Made by a program: the position numbers and the translations under genes. Below are positions 26,985-36,790 of a DNA stretch of 64,000 nucleotides, piece after piece (the first letter of the stretch is position 1; every line of letters starts with the position of its first letter). This stretch comes from an uncultured Kordia sp. (lineage in GTDB: Bacteria > Bacteroidota > Bacteroidia > Flavobacteriales > Flavobacteriaceae), in contig NZ_CANLEA010000001.1 in the NCBI RefSeq assembly GCF_947489565.1, positions 124,001 to 188,000 on the forward strand, given 5' to 3'. The notes beneath the pieces were generated by a model. It was not told the origin of the DNA, searched no databases, and was given only the letters and a program-made list of their open reading frames with translations.

Positions 26985-28340
26985 TTACGCTTTTGTAATT
27001 GTTTTGTTTTCCTTTTTTAATTCTTTTTGTATTCCTGTTAGCAATTCTTGTTTGTTTACAACCGTATCGCCACGTTGTATCGCTGCTAAGGCACAATAAC
27101 GAAGTACATTGATAATGGCGCCACCAGCCAATTCATAATCTTCCGAAATTTTATACAAATCAATATCATCTGCCAGTGTACAGGTTCCTGTAAATACATT
27201 TTGCCAAAGTTTGAAACGTTCTTCCACAGAAGGCATTTTAAAGTGTATAATGGATTGAAACCTTCTGGAGAAAGCTTTGTCCATATTTGCTTTTAAATTG
27301 GAAGCCAAAATGATGCATCCGGGAAAGTCTTCAATGCGTTGCAATAAATAGGCTGTTTGCTGATTGGCATGTCGATCATTTGACGAATTTGCTTTGGTAC
27401 GTTTTCCAAATAACGCATCGGCTTCATCAAAAAATAGAATCCAGTTTTGATGTGCTGCCGTATCAAAAATTCGCGATAGGTTTTTTTCTGTTTCCCCAAT
27501 ATATTTGGATACAATCATGGATAAATCTACACGATATACATCCAAACCTAAATTTTTACCCAAAAGCGAAACAGTTAAGGTTTTACCAGTGCCTGGCGGA
27601 CCGTAAAATAAAGCTCTGTATCCAGGTTTTAAATGTTTGGATAAACCCCAATCTTCCAACAAAGTATCTTTATGAGAAAGCCAAGTAGTCAATTCTGCTA
27701 CTTGATCCATAATATCAGCATTTAATACAATATCATCCCAGTCTAAATTAGTGGTTATTTTTTGAGCAGGAAATGAAACGCTGTGTTCTAATTTTGGTTT
27801 TTCTCCAGTAATAAAATAATGCAACCATCGATGATTTAGACTTAGCACACCATTGTATTTTGGCAAATAACCTTCTACAGGTTCCATATTTACTACTTGT
27901 TCTTGCTGAAAAATGTGCTTGTTTTCAAAAATGGAAAATACTTCCAATCGCCATTCAGGATTAAGCGCAGTCGTTAGAAATAGTAAAGTTTGACCTGTGG
28001 GTAAAAAACCGCTGTGACTTTTGTCGATTACGCCTCCAAATTCTGTAAAACCTCTATTATAAATTTTATTCTGACCAAAGAAAATATCTAATGCTTCCGG
28101 AAGAATGTGTGGTGTTATGGCTAAGGCCAAAACAATACGTTCTAAATTGTTCAAATCCCATTCTTTCACCGTATTTGCAAAAGGCGAATCTACTTCAGAA
28201 AGATCGGGCATTGGTATATCTGTCCAATGAATATCTTCAGCATCTTCATGTTGCAAATAGCTACTAATTACCTGATTGATGACATTTTGTAACCAACTAA
28301 TTTCTTCATGGAGTGAAACAATATATTCGTTAGTTTCCAT
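26985..28340 (-). CDS. eCIS AAA+ ATPase (Afp15/Pvc15-like)
   Basis: 451 residues. The N-terminal 200 residues form a family-specific region. The AAA+ core follows, with Walker A GPPGTGKT at 247-254, Walker B ILFFDEAD at 301-308, and a sensor/arginine-finger region near KAFSRRFQSIIHF. In Afp/PVC systems the equivalent ATPase is needed for particle assembly or cargo loading and is not part of the finished particle. It overlaps the preceding gene by 11 nt. Confidence 0.92.
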   Translation of the reverse strand: METNEYIVSLHEEISWLQNVINQVISSYLQHEDAEDIHWTDIPMPDLSEVDSPFANTVKEWDLNNLERIVLALAITPHILPEALDIFFGQNKIYNRGFTEFGGVIDKSHSGFLPTGQTLLFLTTALNPEWRLEVFSIFENKHIFQQEQVVNMEPVEGYLPKYNGVLSLNHRWLHYFITGEKPKLEHSVSFPAQKITTNLDWDDIVLNADIMDQVAELTTWLSHKDTLLEDWGLSKHLKPGYRALFYGPPGTGKTLTVSLLGKNLGLDVYRVDLSMIVSKYIGETEKNLSRIFDTAAHQNWILFFDEADALFGKRTKANSSNDRHANQQTAYLLQRIEDFPGCIILASNLKANMDKAFSRRFQSIIHFKMPSVEERFKLWQNVFTGTCTLADDIDLYKISEDYELAGGAIINVLRYCALAAIQRGDTVVNKQELLTGIQKELKKENKTITKA

Positions 28341-29256
28341 AGGTTCTAAATAGCATTTCTACGTCATCAAGATTGGCATTTGCCCACGAAAAATATTGTA
28401 AAGCCGTATTCGGGTTTAATTGATTTGCCTGTAACATATCTAAGGTGCATGCTTGTGCTGTATTTGTAGTTACAGGTGGAGAATATGGACCACCTACATT
28501 ATAAAAATCGTATTCATAAAAATTTTCTGCCCATACGGGAACTTGCATTCGCTCGCTGATCAATTCGCTTATAAATACATCCAATTTTTCTTGTTGTACA
28601 ATTAATTTCTTTGCTTTAAAAAAAGAAGGTTTCTTCTTGTCTTCACGATGATAAAATTCGATATCTCTAGCTTGAATGGTTTTCGCACTTGAATCGCCAA
28701 AAATATCGACCAATCCAAAGTTTTCGGATTCTGTAGCAATTTCTAATTCAGCTTTGTCTGAACCTGCAATTGCCAAAGTCCAATTTTCTGTTGTAGCACT
28801 TTCTGTAACAATATAAAGTTCTCTGAATGAATAGAGAGTTTGGGTCATTTTGATAATAAGCTCTTGCTTAAAATCGCCCCAATTAGCAAATTTAACAGAT
28901 TCGGGAGCACTACTTTTAAAGAAGAAACTTCCAAATCCGTCAAAAGCTAATACTTGTTTGCTAAACTCAAAATCTCCTTCAATTGGATTGTGTCCAGTAT
29001 CTCTGCCAGAATATGGCTTGGTAACACCTTCACTAAGGTTCCAATTGGTAGGATTGAGTTTGATTCCACTATTAAAAACTACATCGGTAGTATTGACTAT
29101 ATTTTTTCTAAAAATATTTCCTAAAATGATGATTTCTCCATTTTTGATTTGAAAAAAGTCACCCGGATACATATTTTGATTTAAAGGCTTTGTGGGTATA
29201 AAACCATTCGTTTTATTATAAAAACTTCTATAAAACTTTTTAAATACGCTTTCCAT
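28330..29256 (-). CDS. Unknown eCIS-cluster protein (308 aa)
   Basis: 308 residues, no signal peptide, no recognised domain. The N-terminus is basic and aromatic (VFKKFYRSFYNKTNGF), the middle (30-220) is predicted beta-rich, and the C-terminus ends in an Asn/Ala-rich helix. Its position between the coiled-coil proteins and the ATPase, with an 11-nt overlap of the latter, makes it an integral operon member. It could be a structural tip or fibre accessory, or another cargo; nothing in the sequence decides this. Confidence 0.7.
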   Translation of the reverse strand: MESVFKKFYRSFYNKTNGFIPTKPLNQNMYPGDFFQIKNGEIIILGNIFRKNIVNTTDVVFNSGIKLNPTNWNLSEGVTKPYSGRDTGHNPIEGDFEFSKQVLAFDGFGSFFFKSSAPESVKFANWGDFKQELIIKMTQTLYSFRELYIVTESATTENWTLAIAGSDKAELEIATESENFGLVDIFGDSSAKTIQARDIEFYHREDKKKPSFFKAKKLIVQQEKLDVFISELISERMQVPVWAENFYEYDFYNVGGPYSPPVTTNTAQACTLDMLQANQLNPNTALQYFSWANANLDDVEMLFRTYGN

Positions 29257-29298
29257 AATTTTTGCTTTTAGGTAATTAATAGTCTAAATATACTTTTT

Positions 29299-30144
29299 TT
29301 ACGACGCTAATGCTGCGGCATTTGCTGCGGCTAATCCAGCTTGTAATGAATTTAATTTTACTTGTGCTTTGCTCAATGATGCTTTTGCATCGTTTAATTG
29401 ATTTGTAGTATCATTGGAAGCAGTCAATACTTCTTCGTACATATTGCTCGTAATATTGTAAGCAGTATATAAATAATACTTGAGTGATGTTTGATCAGAA
29501 GTCATACCATTCTCAACGCCATCTACTTCGGTTCCCACAATAAATTCATACAATTTTGTAGACTGTAATAATTCTAGTGACATTGCCGATTTTGATTCAA
29601 TAGTCGTGGCTTGCGACGTAAATACAGATTCTAATGCAACCAAAGTTAATGAAACAGCATTAGTAGCATCTGCACTTGCTTGGTTAACCATTGTAACTAA
29701 TTCGTCAGAAATTAACGGATTGCTTGCTTTTTTTCGAACGACTAAGTTTGCTAATTTATTGATCACTTCCGCAGAATAAATAAGCTTGTTAATCACCGTA
29801 TTAATTTCGGTAGCAACGCTTTTAATTTTGGTTTCTGCATCTGCAGATTCTTTATACGTATTTCCGGAGCTTTCATATAAATCTTTTGCATTATTTATAA
29901 CAGTATCTACAGAGTTTTTGTTAGTTAATGCTTGTGCTTTATTTGCTTCTGCTGTAGCTAATTCGCCTGCTAATTTTGTTGATTTATCTGTTAATGAATC
30001 TACAATAGCTTGGTATTGTTGTACTTCACTTTCTGCATTTAAGACTTCCTGTGTTAGTAAGTCTATTTCTTGCTTCTTCTTTTCTGTAATTCCATACCTC
30101 TGCGTCGCATCAGTACTAGGAATTAATATAGTTTCTCTACTCAT
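29299..30144 (-). CDS. Coiled-coil eCIS protein A (281 aa)
   Basis: 281 residues, almost entirely helical, rich in Ala, Thr, Ser, Leu, Lys and Asp. Heptad-like stretches run from about 20-120 and 230-281. It appears paralogous to the first 230 residues of the 757-aa neighbour: both contain a NAKD-type turn followed by long helices with similar polar composition. No Cys or Trp, no signal peptide. Candidate roles are a fibre or stalk element, or a helical pore-forming-toxin-like cargo; function unknown. Confidence 0.7.
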   Translation of the reverse strand: MSRETILIPSTDATQRYGITEKKKQEIDLLTQEVLNAESEVQQYQAIVDSLTDKSTKLAGELATAEANKAQALTNKNSVDTVINNAKDLYESSGNTYKESADAETKIKSVATEINTVINKLIYSAEVINKLANLVVRKKASNPLISDELVTMVNQASADATNAVSLTLVALESVFTSQATTIESKSAMSLELLQSTKLYEFIVGTEVDGVENGMTSDQTSLKYYLYTAYNITSNMYEEVLTASNDTTNQLNDAKASLSKAQVKLNSLQAGLAAANAAALAS

Positions 30145-30163
30145 GGTGTATAGCTTTTTTTAA

Positions 30164-32437
30164 TTAGTTTATTGATGTTTGTTTTGGATACGATATCACT
30201 TGATTTGTAACAGCATACGGATCATTGTACTCAAAAGCTGCTGTATGCTGGTAATCAGAAAGCGCATTTGTAAACTGAGTGTTTACATTCTCGTCAGGGT
30301 TATTTGTAATTGAGATGATTGCAGCAATGTAGTCGTTTTTGTTAATCAAACGATTTCCAAAGTTATCAGTAGTTTCAGGAGCTAAGGTTACTTTTTTACT
30401 GTAAAATTTATATCCTCTTGCTAATAAAATTAAATCACTAATTAACTGCCCGTAATTTGAAAGAAGTACTTCCAAACCTTTGTTAATTACTTCTTTGATG
30501 ACACCTTCTATCAAATCAATAGCATCTTGTATAAACTGTTCGATATCTGCTTGTGATCCTGATTTTTTCGAAACAAGGCTGTTCATACTTGTGTCTAATG
30601 ATTTCATTTTATCGTCGCCAAGTTTTTTCAAGACACTTTCGTCAATCTCATTTAATAGATATTCAATTAATGTCATATCACCAGGTTCTGCTACTGTATA
30701 ACTTCCTGCAGGAATTTCTTCCGCAACAGTTAGATTAAAGAAAAATCCTGGTTGTAAATGACTTTCATTGGCTAAGGCTGCTGCTTTTTCCTCTTCTAAA
30801 ACTTTTAATTCCAGATTTAATAAATCTTTTCGTTGCTTTTCTGTAATGCTTAAAGGATTCGTTTTAGTTACTTTTTTACTGGATGCTTTTGTCGTCTTCG
30901 TATCCTTTGTAGGCGTATCTTCAACTTTATCTGCTTTTTGTTGACTGTTTAAAGCATCTATCCTAGCTTGAATATCACTAATTCTTTCGTTGTAAAGTGC
31001 TTCAAGTTGTTCTCTGTCTTTTACTTCTTCATCAATATATTGCAATTCATCTGTAGTTAATAAACCACGAACTAAATCTTGATCATTTGGTAAAAACGCA
31101 CAACGGTATTGAATATTTTTTAACACTTCAGTACCGCTTCCATCCTGTAAATAACTTGGATTTTCAAAAACTCCAAATTTGATCACATTATCAGTATCAG
31201 GTGCTTGGATTCCACCTGCGTTAGCTGCACTCAACTGATTTTTTAGTACAAACTTTTTTGATGGTGCAGATAAATAATCGTCAAAAGTATTGATGATTTT
31301 TTTATACGCATTCGTAAATACAGCCATGACAAAAACAACATATTCTTTTCCGAGCTCTAAACTTTCTCCTTCCGAATCTGTTAAAACAGGTGTATTCTCA
31401 GAATTCTCTCCAGAGATATAAATTTTCTGATAAATTCCATTTACTGTATCCTCACTTGGAGTTATTGATACATAGCGATTTGAATATCCTTCTGTGACCA
31501 ATGCTTCTGCATCATTAATATTAAAAGTACTACACTTACTATTTTCTACAAGCATAATGTAGTAGTTCTCAACAGGATATCCTGTAGGCTTATCTTTTCC
31601 GTCAGCAGACTTTACATTGAATGGACTTTTATAGTTGTTAAAGGAAACAGTATAGCTATCGTGGTCACCAACATTAATTGGAGTTGTTACTTTAAGATTT
31701 AAATTTAACTCACTATTATTTAATATATATGCCTCTTTTGTGGCATTGTATGAAACACTGTAGTCTTCCAAAATACCTTCTGCTTTTTTCTCGTTCGTGT
31801 TAGCAGTCGCTAATTCAGCACTTTGTGTAGATAATAGCGCGGTAGTATCATCATACTGCTTTGTTACAACGCCTAACAAATCTTTTATAGAAGTATCTGT
31901 TACGGTTGCTTTGTCTGCCAAAGTAGTGGTAGTAACTTCTGCAATAGCCGTTGAAGCTTCCATACTGTGTTGTGATGCTTGTTCGGCTTCATACGCTGTA
32001 TCATTCATCAATACATACGCTTTGTTACTTTGCGCATAAATATCTGTATCAAAGTCTGCCGCATTTACAATACTAAAAATGCTTCCTGCATCACTTGCTA
32101 GCTTTAAAATAGCATTTGCCGCAATTTGTACATTTGCTGCTGCAACTGCCGTATTGCTTACAGATTTGTTATTGTAATCTTTCGCATTATTGGCAGATTG
32201 CAATACATTAGTAGACAAATCACTATCAATGATAGCTTGCTCATATACTTTTTTCTGAAATGCATATTTTGCAGTAGTTACTTCTAATTCTTCTGCGGTT
32301 GTAATTCGTGCACCTTGTGCATAGTAGAGCGAAAACATGGATGTTTCCAAGTTTGCTTCTACAGTTTGTAATTCTAATTCTTGTGCGTCCAATGACGTAA
32401 CGACACTTGAATGTAGATTTTCATTGTAAGAACTCAT
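30164..32437 (-). CDS. Coiled-coil / beta-domain eCIS protein B (757 aa)
   Basis: 757 residues. About 1-230 is a long helical region similar to protein A. A beta-rich section at about 235-400, with INVGDHDSYTVSFNNY and ELGKEYVVFVMAVFTNAYK, looks like fibronectin-III-type domains. A Lys/Thr-rich linker lies near 505-530 (TPTKDTKTTKASSKK), then a mixed helical C-terminal region. The domain order would suit a fibre or host-contact protein, and no conventional tail-fibre gene exists elsewhere in the cluster, but this is inference. It is separated from protein A by 19 nt. Confidence 0.7.
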   Translation of the reverse strand: MSSYNENLHSSVVTSLDAQELELQTVEANLETSMFSLYYAQGARITTAEELEVTTAKYAFQKKVYEQAIIDSDLSTNVLQSANNAKDYNNKSVSNTAVAAANVQIAANAILKLASDAGSIFSIVNAADFDTDIYAQSNKAYVLMNDTAYEAEQASQHSMEASTAIAEVTTTTLADKATVTDTSIKDLLGVVTKQYDDTTALLSTQSAELATANTNEKKAEGILEDYSVSYNATKEAYILNNSELNLNLKVTTPINVGDHDSYTVSFNNYKSPFNVKSADGKDKPTGYPVENYYIMLVENSKCSTFNINDAEALVTEGYSNRYVSITPSEDTVNGIYQKIYISGENSENTPVLTDSEGESLELGKEYVVFVMAVFTNAYKKIINTFDDYLSAPSKKFVLKNQLSAANAGGIQAPDTDNVIKFGVFENPSYLQDGSGTEVLKNIQYRCAFLPNDQDLVRGLLTTDELQYIDEEVKDREQLEALYNERISDIQARIDALNSQQKADKVEDTPTKDTKTTKASSKKVTKTNPLSITEKQRKDLLNLELKVLEEEKAAALANESHLQPGFFFNLTVAEEIPAGSYTVAEPGDMTLIEYLLNEIDESVLKKLGDDKMKSLDTSMNSLVSKKSGSQADIEQFIQDAIDLIEGVIKEVINKGLEVLLSNYGQLISDLILLARGYKFYSKKVTLAPETTDNFGNRLINKNDYIAAIISITNNPDENVNTQFTNALSDYQHTAAFEYNDPYAVTNQVISYPKQTSIN

Positions 32438-32575
32438 AAATTTTATTTTTTAGTTTGTTAATTAATTTTGTAAACCTTTGGTAGGTTGTTTTCTCGTGAT
32501 CTCTTTTATTTAAAGAGTTAGCTGCTGTCTATTTTGGGTATGTTTTTTCGGTATATTTTCATGGTGATTCGTTTT

Positions 32576-35500
32576 TTAAAATGGCCAAGTAACATGCAAT
32601 GGTTTTTCCATCCATGGTAGTTTTATAATTGAAAATGAAAATGGTGATTTTAGCATTAATACATCATACGGTCTTTTCTCCACAGTCAATTCCCATCGTT
32701 CTTCAGTTTCCCTCAAAATTCCGTCTCGTACCAACCAATTTCCACGAAATCCATTGGTAGACGTTTGTCCAATTGCAGGCCAGTAACTAATGGCTGCTTG
32801 AATCATTCCATTAATCAAGTCTTTTTGATCTTGTGTCATCTCCACAGAATCCTTTACAGGCGTATTTGGCGAAAGCCCTGTTAAGATTTTGTTGAGAGTC
32901 AGTAATGATTCTTCTGTTTCCGTTTGTCCCGTAACAATAAATTGGAGATAATGCACAGCATTCATTTGTGCTTCGGCAGAAACAAACGCATTGTCTTTTG
33001 CAGCTCCTAAACGTTCTAGCAGCATTAAAAAATACGAGTTAAGCATTACCAGTCCTGCATTCATTATAGGTACACCTTCTGCTGGAAATGTGTTTTTGGT
33101 TGATTCCATAACTGATGTATTTGTAATTGTGTTTTCAATATTTTGTGGTGCATTCTTGGAAGATGTATCCTGAGACACCAAACTTTTATAAGTCACTAAT
33201 AATGCGGTTGGCAACATCGTTTTTATGGAATTGATAGCCGCATAAAAATCTTGCTTTTGAACCGCTTTTTTTCCGCAAGTTTCCCATAACAATTCATTCC
33301 AAATATTTGTGCTTGCAATCAAAGACCAATTGGAAGTTTGCCAAGCAGTCACCACTTTTTTGATGATAATTTGTTGTAAGCTTTTGGTCGAAATTCCTCG
33401 CATACTGACAAAAGCAATCGTTTCATATAGTTTTCGGATATTCAATAATTCTTTTTGTTGCGCGCTGTATAATTTCAGCAATGCTGCAATAAAAGTTTCA
33501 AAATGAATTGTTTGTACAAATTTGATCAACTGTACTTCTGAAATGTGTTGACTGCGAATTGTTTTTAAGATGATCAATGGTTGTTGTGCAACCAATTCGT
33601 TTACCACACGTTCATAAGTGTACGATTGTGTGTGTAAAAACCAAGCAGGAATTTCATAATGCGTTAGTAAATGCTTGCTTAATTCCTCAATTTTTTCGGT
33701 TGCTGTATATTTTTTAATCGCTTCTGAAAGTGCAATGTCTTGTTTTTGTTCAGTAATCAATTCAAAAACACGATGTCTTTCTACCAACACTGTTTTAAGG
33801 ATAAGAGGAATATGTATGTTGTTGTTTTGAATGTGTTTTACAATGGTAATTTGATCCAAAGTTGTAATTTCAGAAAGTGCATCAAAAGCGGTTTTCACAA
33901 GGAATTCAATGCTCTTTTTTGCGGTTGTTTTTCCTTGAATTAATGCAATAGTTTGTTTCCAAAATATAGCTTGTAAAGCCTTTACTATTTTCGCATTTCC
34001 AAGTTGTTTTACAATGTTAAATAACGTGTGCATTGCTTTAAAAGCTTCCGATTGCGCACTTGAAGCATCATTTGCATGAAAGACAATAAAGGTTTCAAAT
34101 TTGATGGTATCTTTTAAGAAACGAATTTGTGTTTCTGTAATTGCAGTTTCCTGAATGATGGCGCGTATTTTTGCTGGCGACGTTTCCAATCCGAGTGCAA
34201 TTATTTCTGAGAATGTATAGGTTTTTTTCGCAATTTTAAACTCAGTGTTTGTTGTTTTTAAATGTGCTTGTACAGCTTCAAACAATGCTACTACCGAGAT
34301 GCGATATGGTATTTGCAAGGTTTGAATTTCCGCCGCAACCTTTTTCGTTTTTACCGTTGGTTTTGCAACCTTTTTTAGTGTTGTTTTTACCGTTGGAAAT
34401 GTCTGTGCTACCATTTTCTCAAATAGCAATACAAAACTGCGTTCATTGCCACGATGTGTTTGATATGCTACAAGCGATTGCCAAAAAAGCTCTTGCAACA
34501 TCGTTTTGATTTGTATCGTGTTGAAACTTGTTTTTGTGTTGGTAATTTGCGTGTAAAATGTAGCAAGCATACGTTTGCGAATTTCCACGCCATTTGAAAC
34601 GAGATAGGCAATTATGGTTGCTTCATTGGCTTTGAATTCAGAAGTCGTTATTTTTTTAGCACGTACTAATTTTGAAATATGTTTGGCAACTTCTGCTTGC
34701 TGATTCGATTTTTGTACCAAACTTAGAATTTGTTCCAAAGGCGTTTGCGAACTATACTTTTTATACTGTTTTTCAACTGCAACAAATTCGCGTGCCGACC
34801 AAGAAAGTGTTCTAATTTCTTGAGTTTTCAAGATCAATTGAATGACTTCTTGAATGTTTGTTTTGGAAATTCGTACGATATTTTCTTGCTGTTCTAAGTT
34901 CTGTAAAAGCTGCGCAAAGAATACAGAAGCAATTGTTTTTGGGTATTTCCAAAGCACTTCAAAACCAGAAACCACCAATATATTTTTGATTGCTCGTAAT
35001 GCACTTGCTTTTTTGGGTTGCTTTGAAATCAAGGTTTCAATAATTCGCTGAATTTTAGTTAACAACGTATATGTTTCAGGTTGAATCGCTTTTATAAATC
35101 GCGCTGTTCCATATGCTGCGACTAATGCAGCAATATGAATACTTACTTTTGATGTTTTTTCTATTTGCTGTACACGATTCCAAAATTTTATTGGCGAAGC
35201 AGCCATCCATTTTTGCAATGTTTTTTCTAAGTCTTGTAGCGTGTTTTCGGTACTTGTTTTCTGTTCAATTTCCGCTACATAATGCGCAATGATTTGTTGC
35301 AATGCTGTTTCGGAAGTATATGTTTTAGTGTTTATAATTTCTTTTTGATACAGCGTATGTAATTCTTTAAACAGTGAAATAAAACTCGTTTTCTTTTGTG
35401 TTTTCGATAGGTTAGCTGCCACAAAATGATCTAAAATAACGAGCTTACTTTGTTGTTGCTGTTTGGCTAATTTTTCTATGATAAAATCTAAGAAAGTACT

Positions 35501-36790
35501 CTTGGTCACGGATGTATTTTGATGCGCAATGCAAAATGTAATTCCAAACGTATACAAGTCCAACACATCCACTTTTACCTGATTTGTTTGTGGTAATTTT
35601 GATAAGAATGAAATCTGAGATAGTATATTTTTTGATAAAGAAGGTGACAATGCTAAAAATAAACGTTCGATGGCTGCAGGAATCAAATCTTTTAAAATGG
35701 CTTTCCAAACGGTTGGTTTTTGGGCTACTTTCAGAATGATTTTTTGAAAACGAGTCGCATCAAGTTTTGACAAATTAATCACCAATTCATTAAACTCATT
35801 TTTCTGAATATTGGTGCTTCTTGCGGAAGCAGTATTGAAATACGTTTCGACTTTGCCCCAGAAATTTTCTTTTTGTTTTTCGGTTTTTACACGAGAAAAA
35901 GAGGTATTGTGTAATTCTTCAGCTAATAATTTTAAAATTGCCATTAAGCCTTTATCTACCTGAGAATATTCATTCGCACGCTCAATAGCTTCTTCAATCA
36001 ATTCAATCATCGCATCATACGAAATATTAAAATGACTCGCCATTTGTTCCACCGTACTTTTTACAAAGGCAATTCTGTTAAAAATAGTACCGCGTTCCGT
36101 AAATAGGTAATTTAAAATCCACAACCAGATATTCTTCTTCAGATCGTTGGTGCTCGTTTGAACAATGGTTTCTTTTTCCTGAACTTTTACAAATTCATCC
36201 GAAAAACTAAGGATTTGTTGATGGTTGTTCGGTTCTAATCCTGCAATAATTTTTCTGAGAACAGCATCTGGAAACTGCCAAGCAATGCGCTTACGAACAT
36301 TTTGTGAAATACCAATTTCTTGAATCATTTGTATGACACTTAAACGATTGTTGGTTAATTGCGAGCGCATGATTTGAATTGCCGTTCCGTAAGCTTCTTG
36401 ATAATTCCATGGTAGCATTCCTTGTACTAAGAAATCACGCAGTACATTGATTTGCGCAATGTCTTCATGAACAATTTCTAAGGTTTTGTCTCCATTTTTA
36501 GGATACATGATCAGGTCGTACAAAGCATTTCGCAGCGCTTCTTCCAAACGTAATGGAAGTTCACTAAGCATGTTTTCATACGTAATTGAACCCAAGTCCA
36601 CGGCTAATTTTCGAATTTTTAAGGTTTGACCTTGCGGACAAATACTATCAAATACACGATTGATGATGCGCTTCATTTTATACGCACTCCACGCACTAAT
36701 ATCCATCTGCAATTGATGCGCAAGATTTTTGGAATCGAAAGCAGTATCCCATTGGCAACGTGTGATGATATGTGCGCCTTGACTATGCAT
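32576..36790 (-). CDS. CIS tape-measure-family protein (Afp14 position)
   Basis: 1404 residues from ATG 36790, which overlaps the previous gene by 8 nt; a start 57 nt upstream would overlap by 65 nt. The N-terminal block HIITRCQWDTAF, DISAWSAYKMKRIINRVFD and AVDLGSITYENML is the signature of proteins annotated as contractile-injection-system tape measure. The rest is helical repeats of about 40-60 residues rich in Lys, Ile and Gln, with no membrane segments. If it does set tail length, its size would fit a long tube, but it might instead be a scaffold. Confidence 0.8.
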   Translation of the reverse strand: MHSQGAHIITRCQWDTAFDSKNLAHQLQMDISAWSAYKMKRIINRVFDSICPQGQTLKIRKLAVDLGSITYENMLSELPLRLEEALRNALYDLIMYPKNGDKTLEIVHEDIAQINVLRDFLVQGMLPWNYQEAYGTAIQIMRSQLTNNRLSVIQMIQEIGISQNVRKRIAWQFPDAVLRKIIAGLEPNNHQQILSFSDEFVKVQEKETIVQTSTNDLKKNIWLWILNYLFTERGTIFNRIAFVKSTVEQMASHFNISYDAMIELIEEAIERANEYSQVDKGLMAILKLLAEELHNTSFSRVKTEKQKENFWGKVETYFNTASARSTNIQKNEFNELVINLSKLDATRFQKIILKVAQKPTVWKAILKDLIPAAIERLFLALSPSLSKNILSQISFLSKLPQTNQVKVDVLDLYTFGITFCIAHQNTSVTKSTFLDFIIEKLAKQQQQSKLVILDHFVAANLSKTQKKTSFISLFKELHTLYQKEIINTKTYTSETALQQIIAHYVAEIEQKTSTENTLQDLEKTLQKWMAASPIKFWNRVQQIEKTSKVSIHIAALVAAYGTARFIKAIQPETYTLLTKIQRIIETLISKQPKKASALRAIKNILVVSGFEVLWKYPKTIASVFFAQLLQNLEQQENIVRISKTNIQEVIQLILKTQEIRTLSWSAREFVAVEKQYKKYSSQTPLEQILSLVQKSNQQAEVAKHISKLVRAKKITTSEFKANEATIIAYLVSNGVEIRKRMLATFYTQITNTKTSFNTIQIKTMLQELFWQSLVAYQTHRGNERSFVLLFEKMVAQTFPTVKTTLKKVAKPTVKTKKVAAEIQTLQIPYRISVVALFEAVQAHLKTTNTEFKIAKKTYTFSEIIALGLETSPAKIRAIIQETAITETQIRFLKDTIKFETFIVFHANDASSAQSEAFKAMHTLFNIVKQLGNAKIVKALQAIFWKQTIALIQGKTTAKKSIEFLVKTAFDALSEITTLDQITIVKHIQNNNIHIPLILKTVLVERHRVFELITEQKQDIALSEAIKKYTATEKIEELSKHLLTHYEIPAWFLHTQSYTYERVVNELVAQQPLIILKTIRSQHISEVQLIKFVQTIHFETFIAALLKLYSAQQKELLNIRKLYETIAFVSMRGISTKSLQQIIIKKVVTAWQTSNWSLIASTNIWNELLWETCGKKAVQKQDFYAAINSIKTMLPTALLVTYKSLVSQDTSSKNAPQNIENTITNTSVMESTKNTFPAEGVPIMNAGLVMLNSYFLMLLERLGAAKDNAFVSAEAQMNAVHYLQFIVTGQTETEESLLTLNKILTGLSPNTPVKDSVEMTQDQKDLINGMIQAAISYWPAIGQTSTNGFRGNWLVRDGILRETEERWELTVEKRPYDVLMLKSPFSFSIIKLPWMEKPLHVTWPF

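Noticed and set aside
28330-29256. Gasdermin-like fold for the 308-aa protein
   Set aside because: The N-terminal pattern is faintly reminiscent, but no lipid-binding or protease-linked context and no reliable motif supports it.
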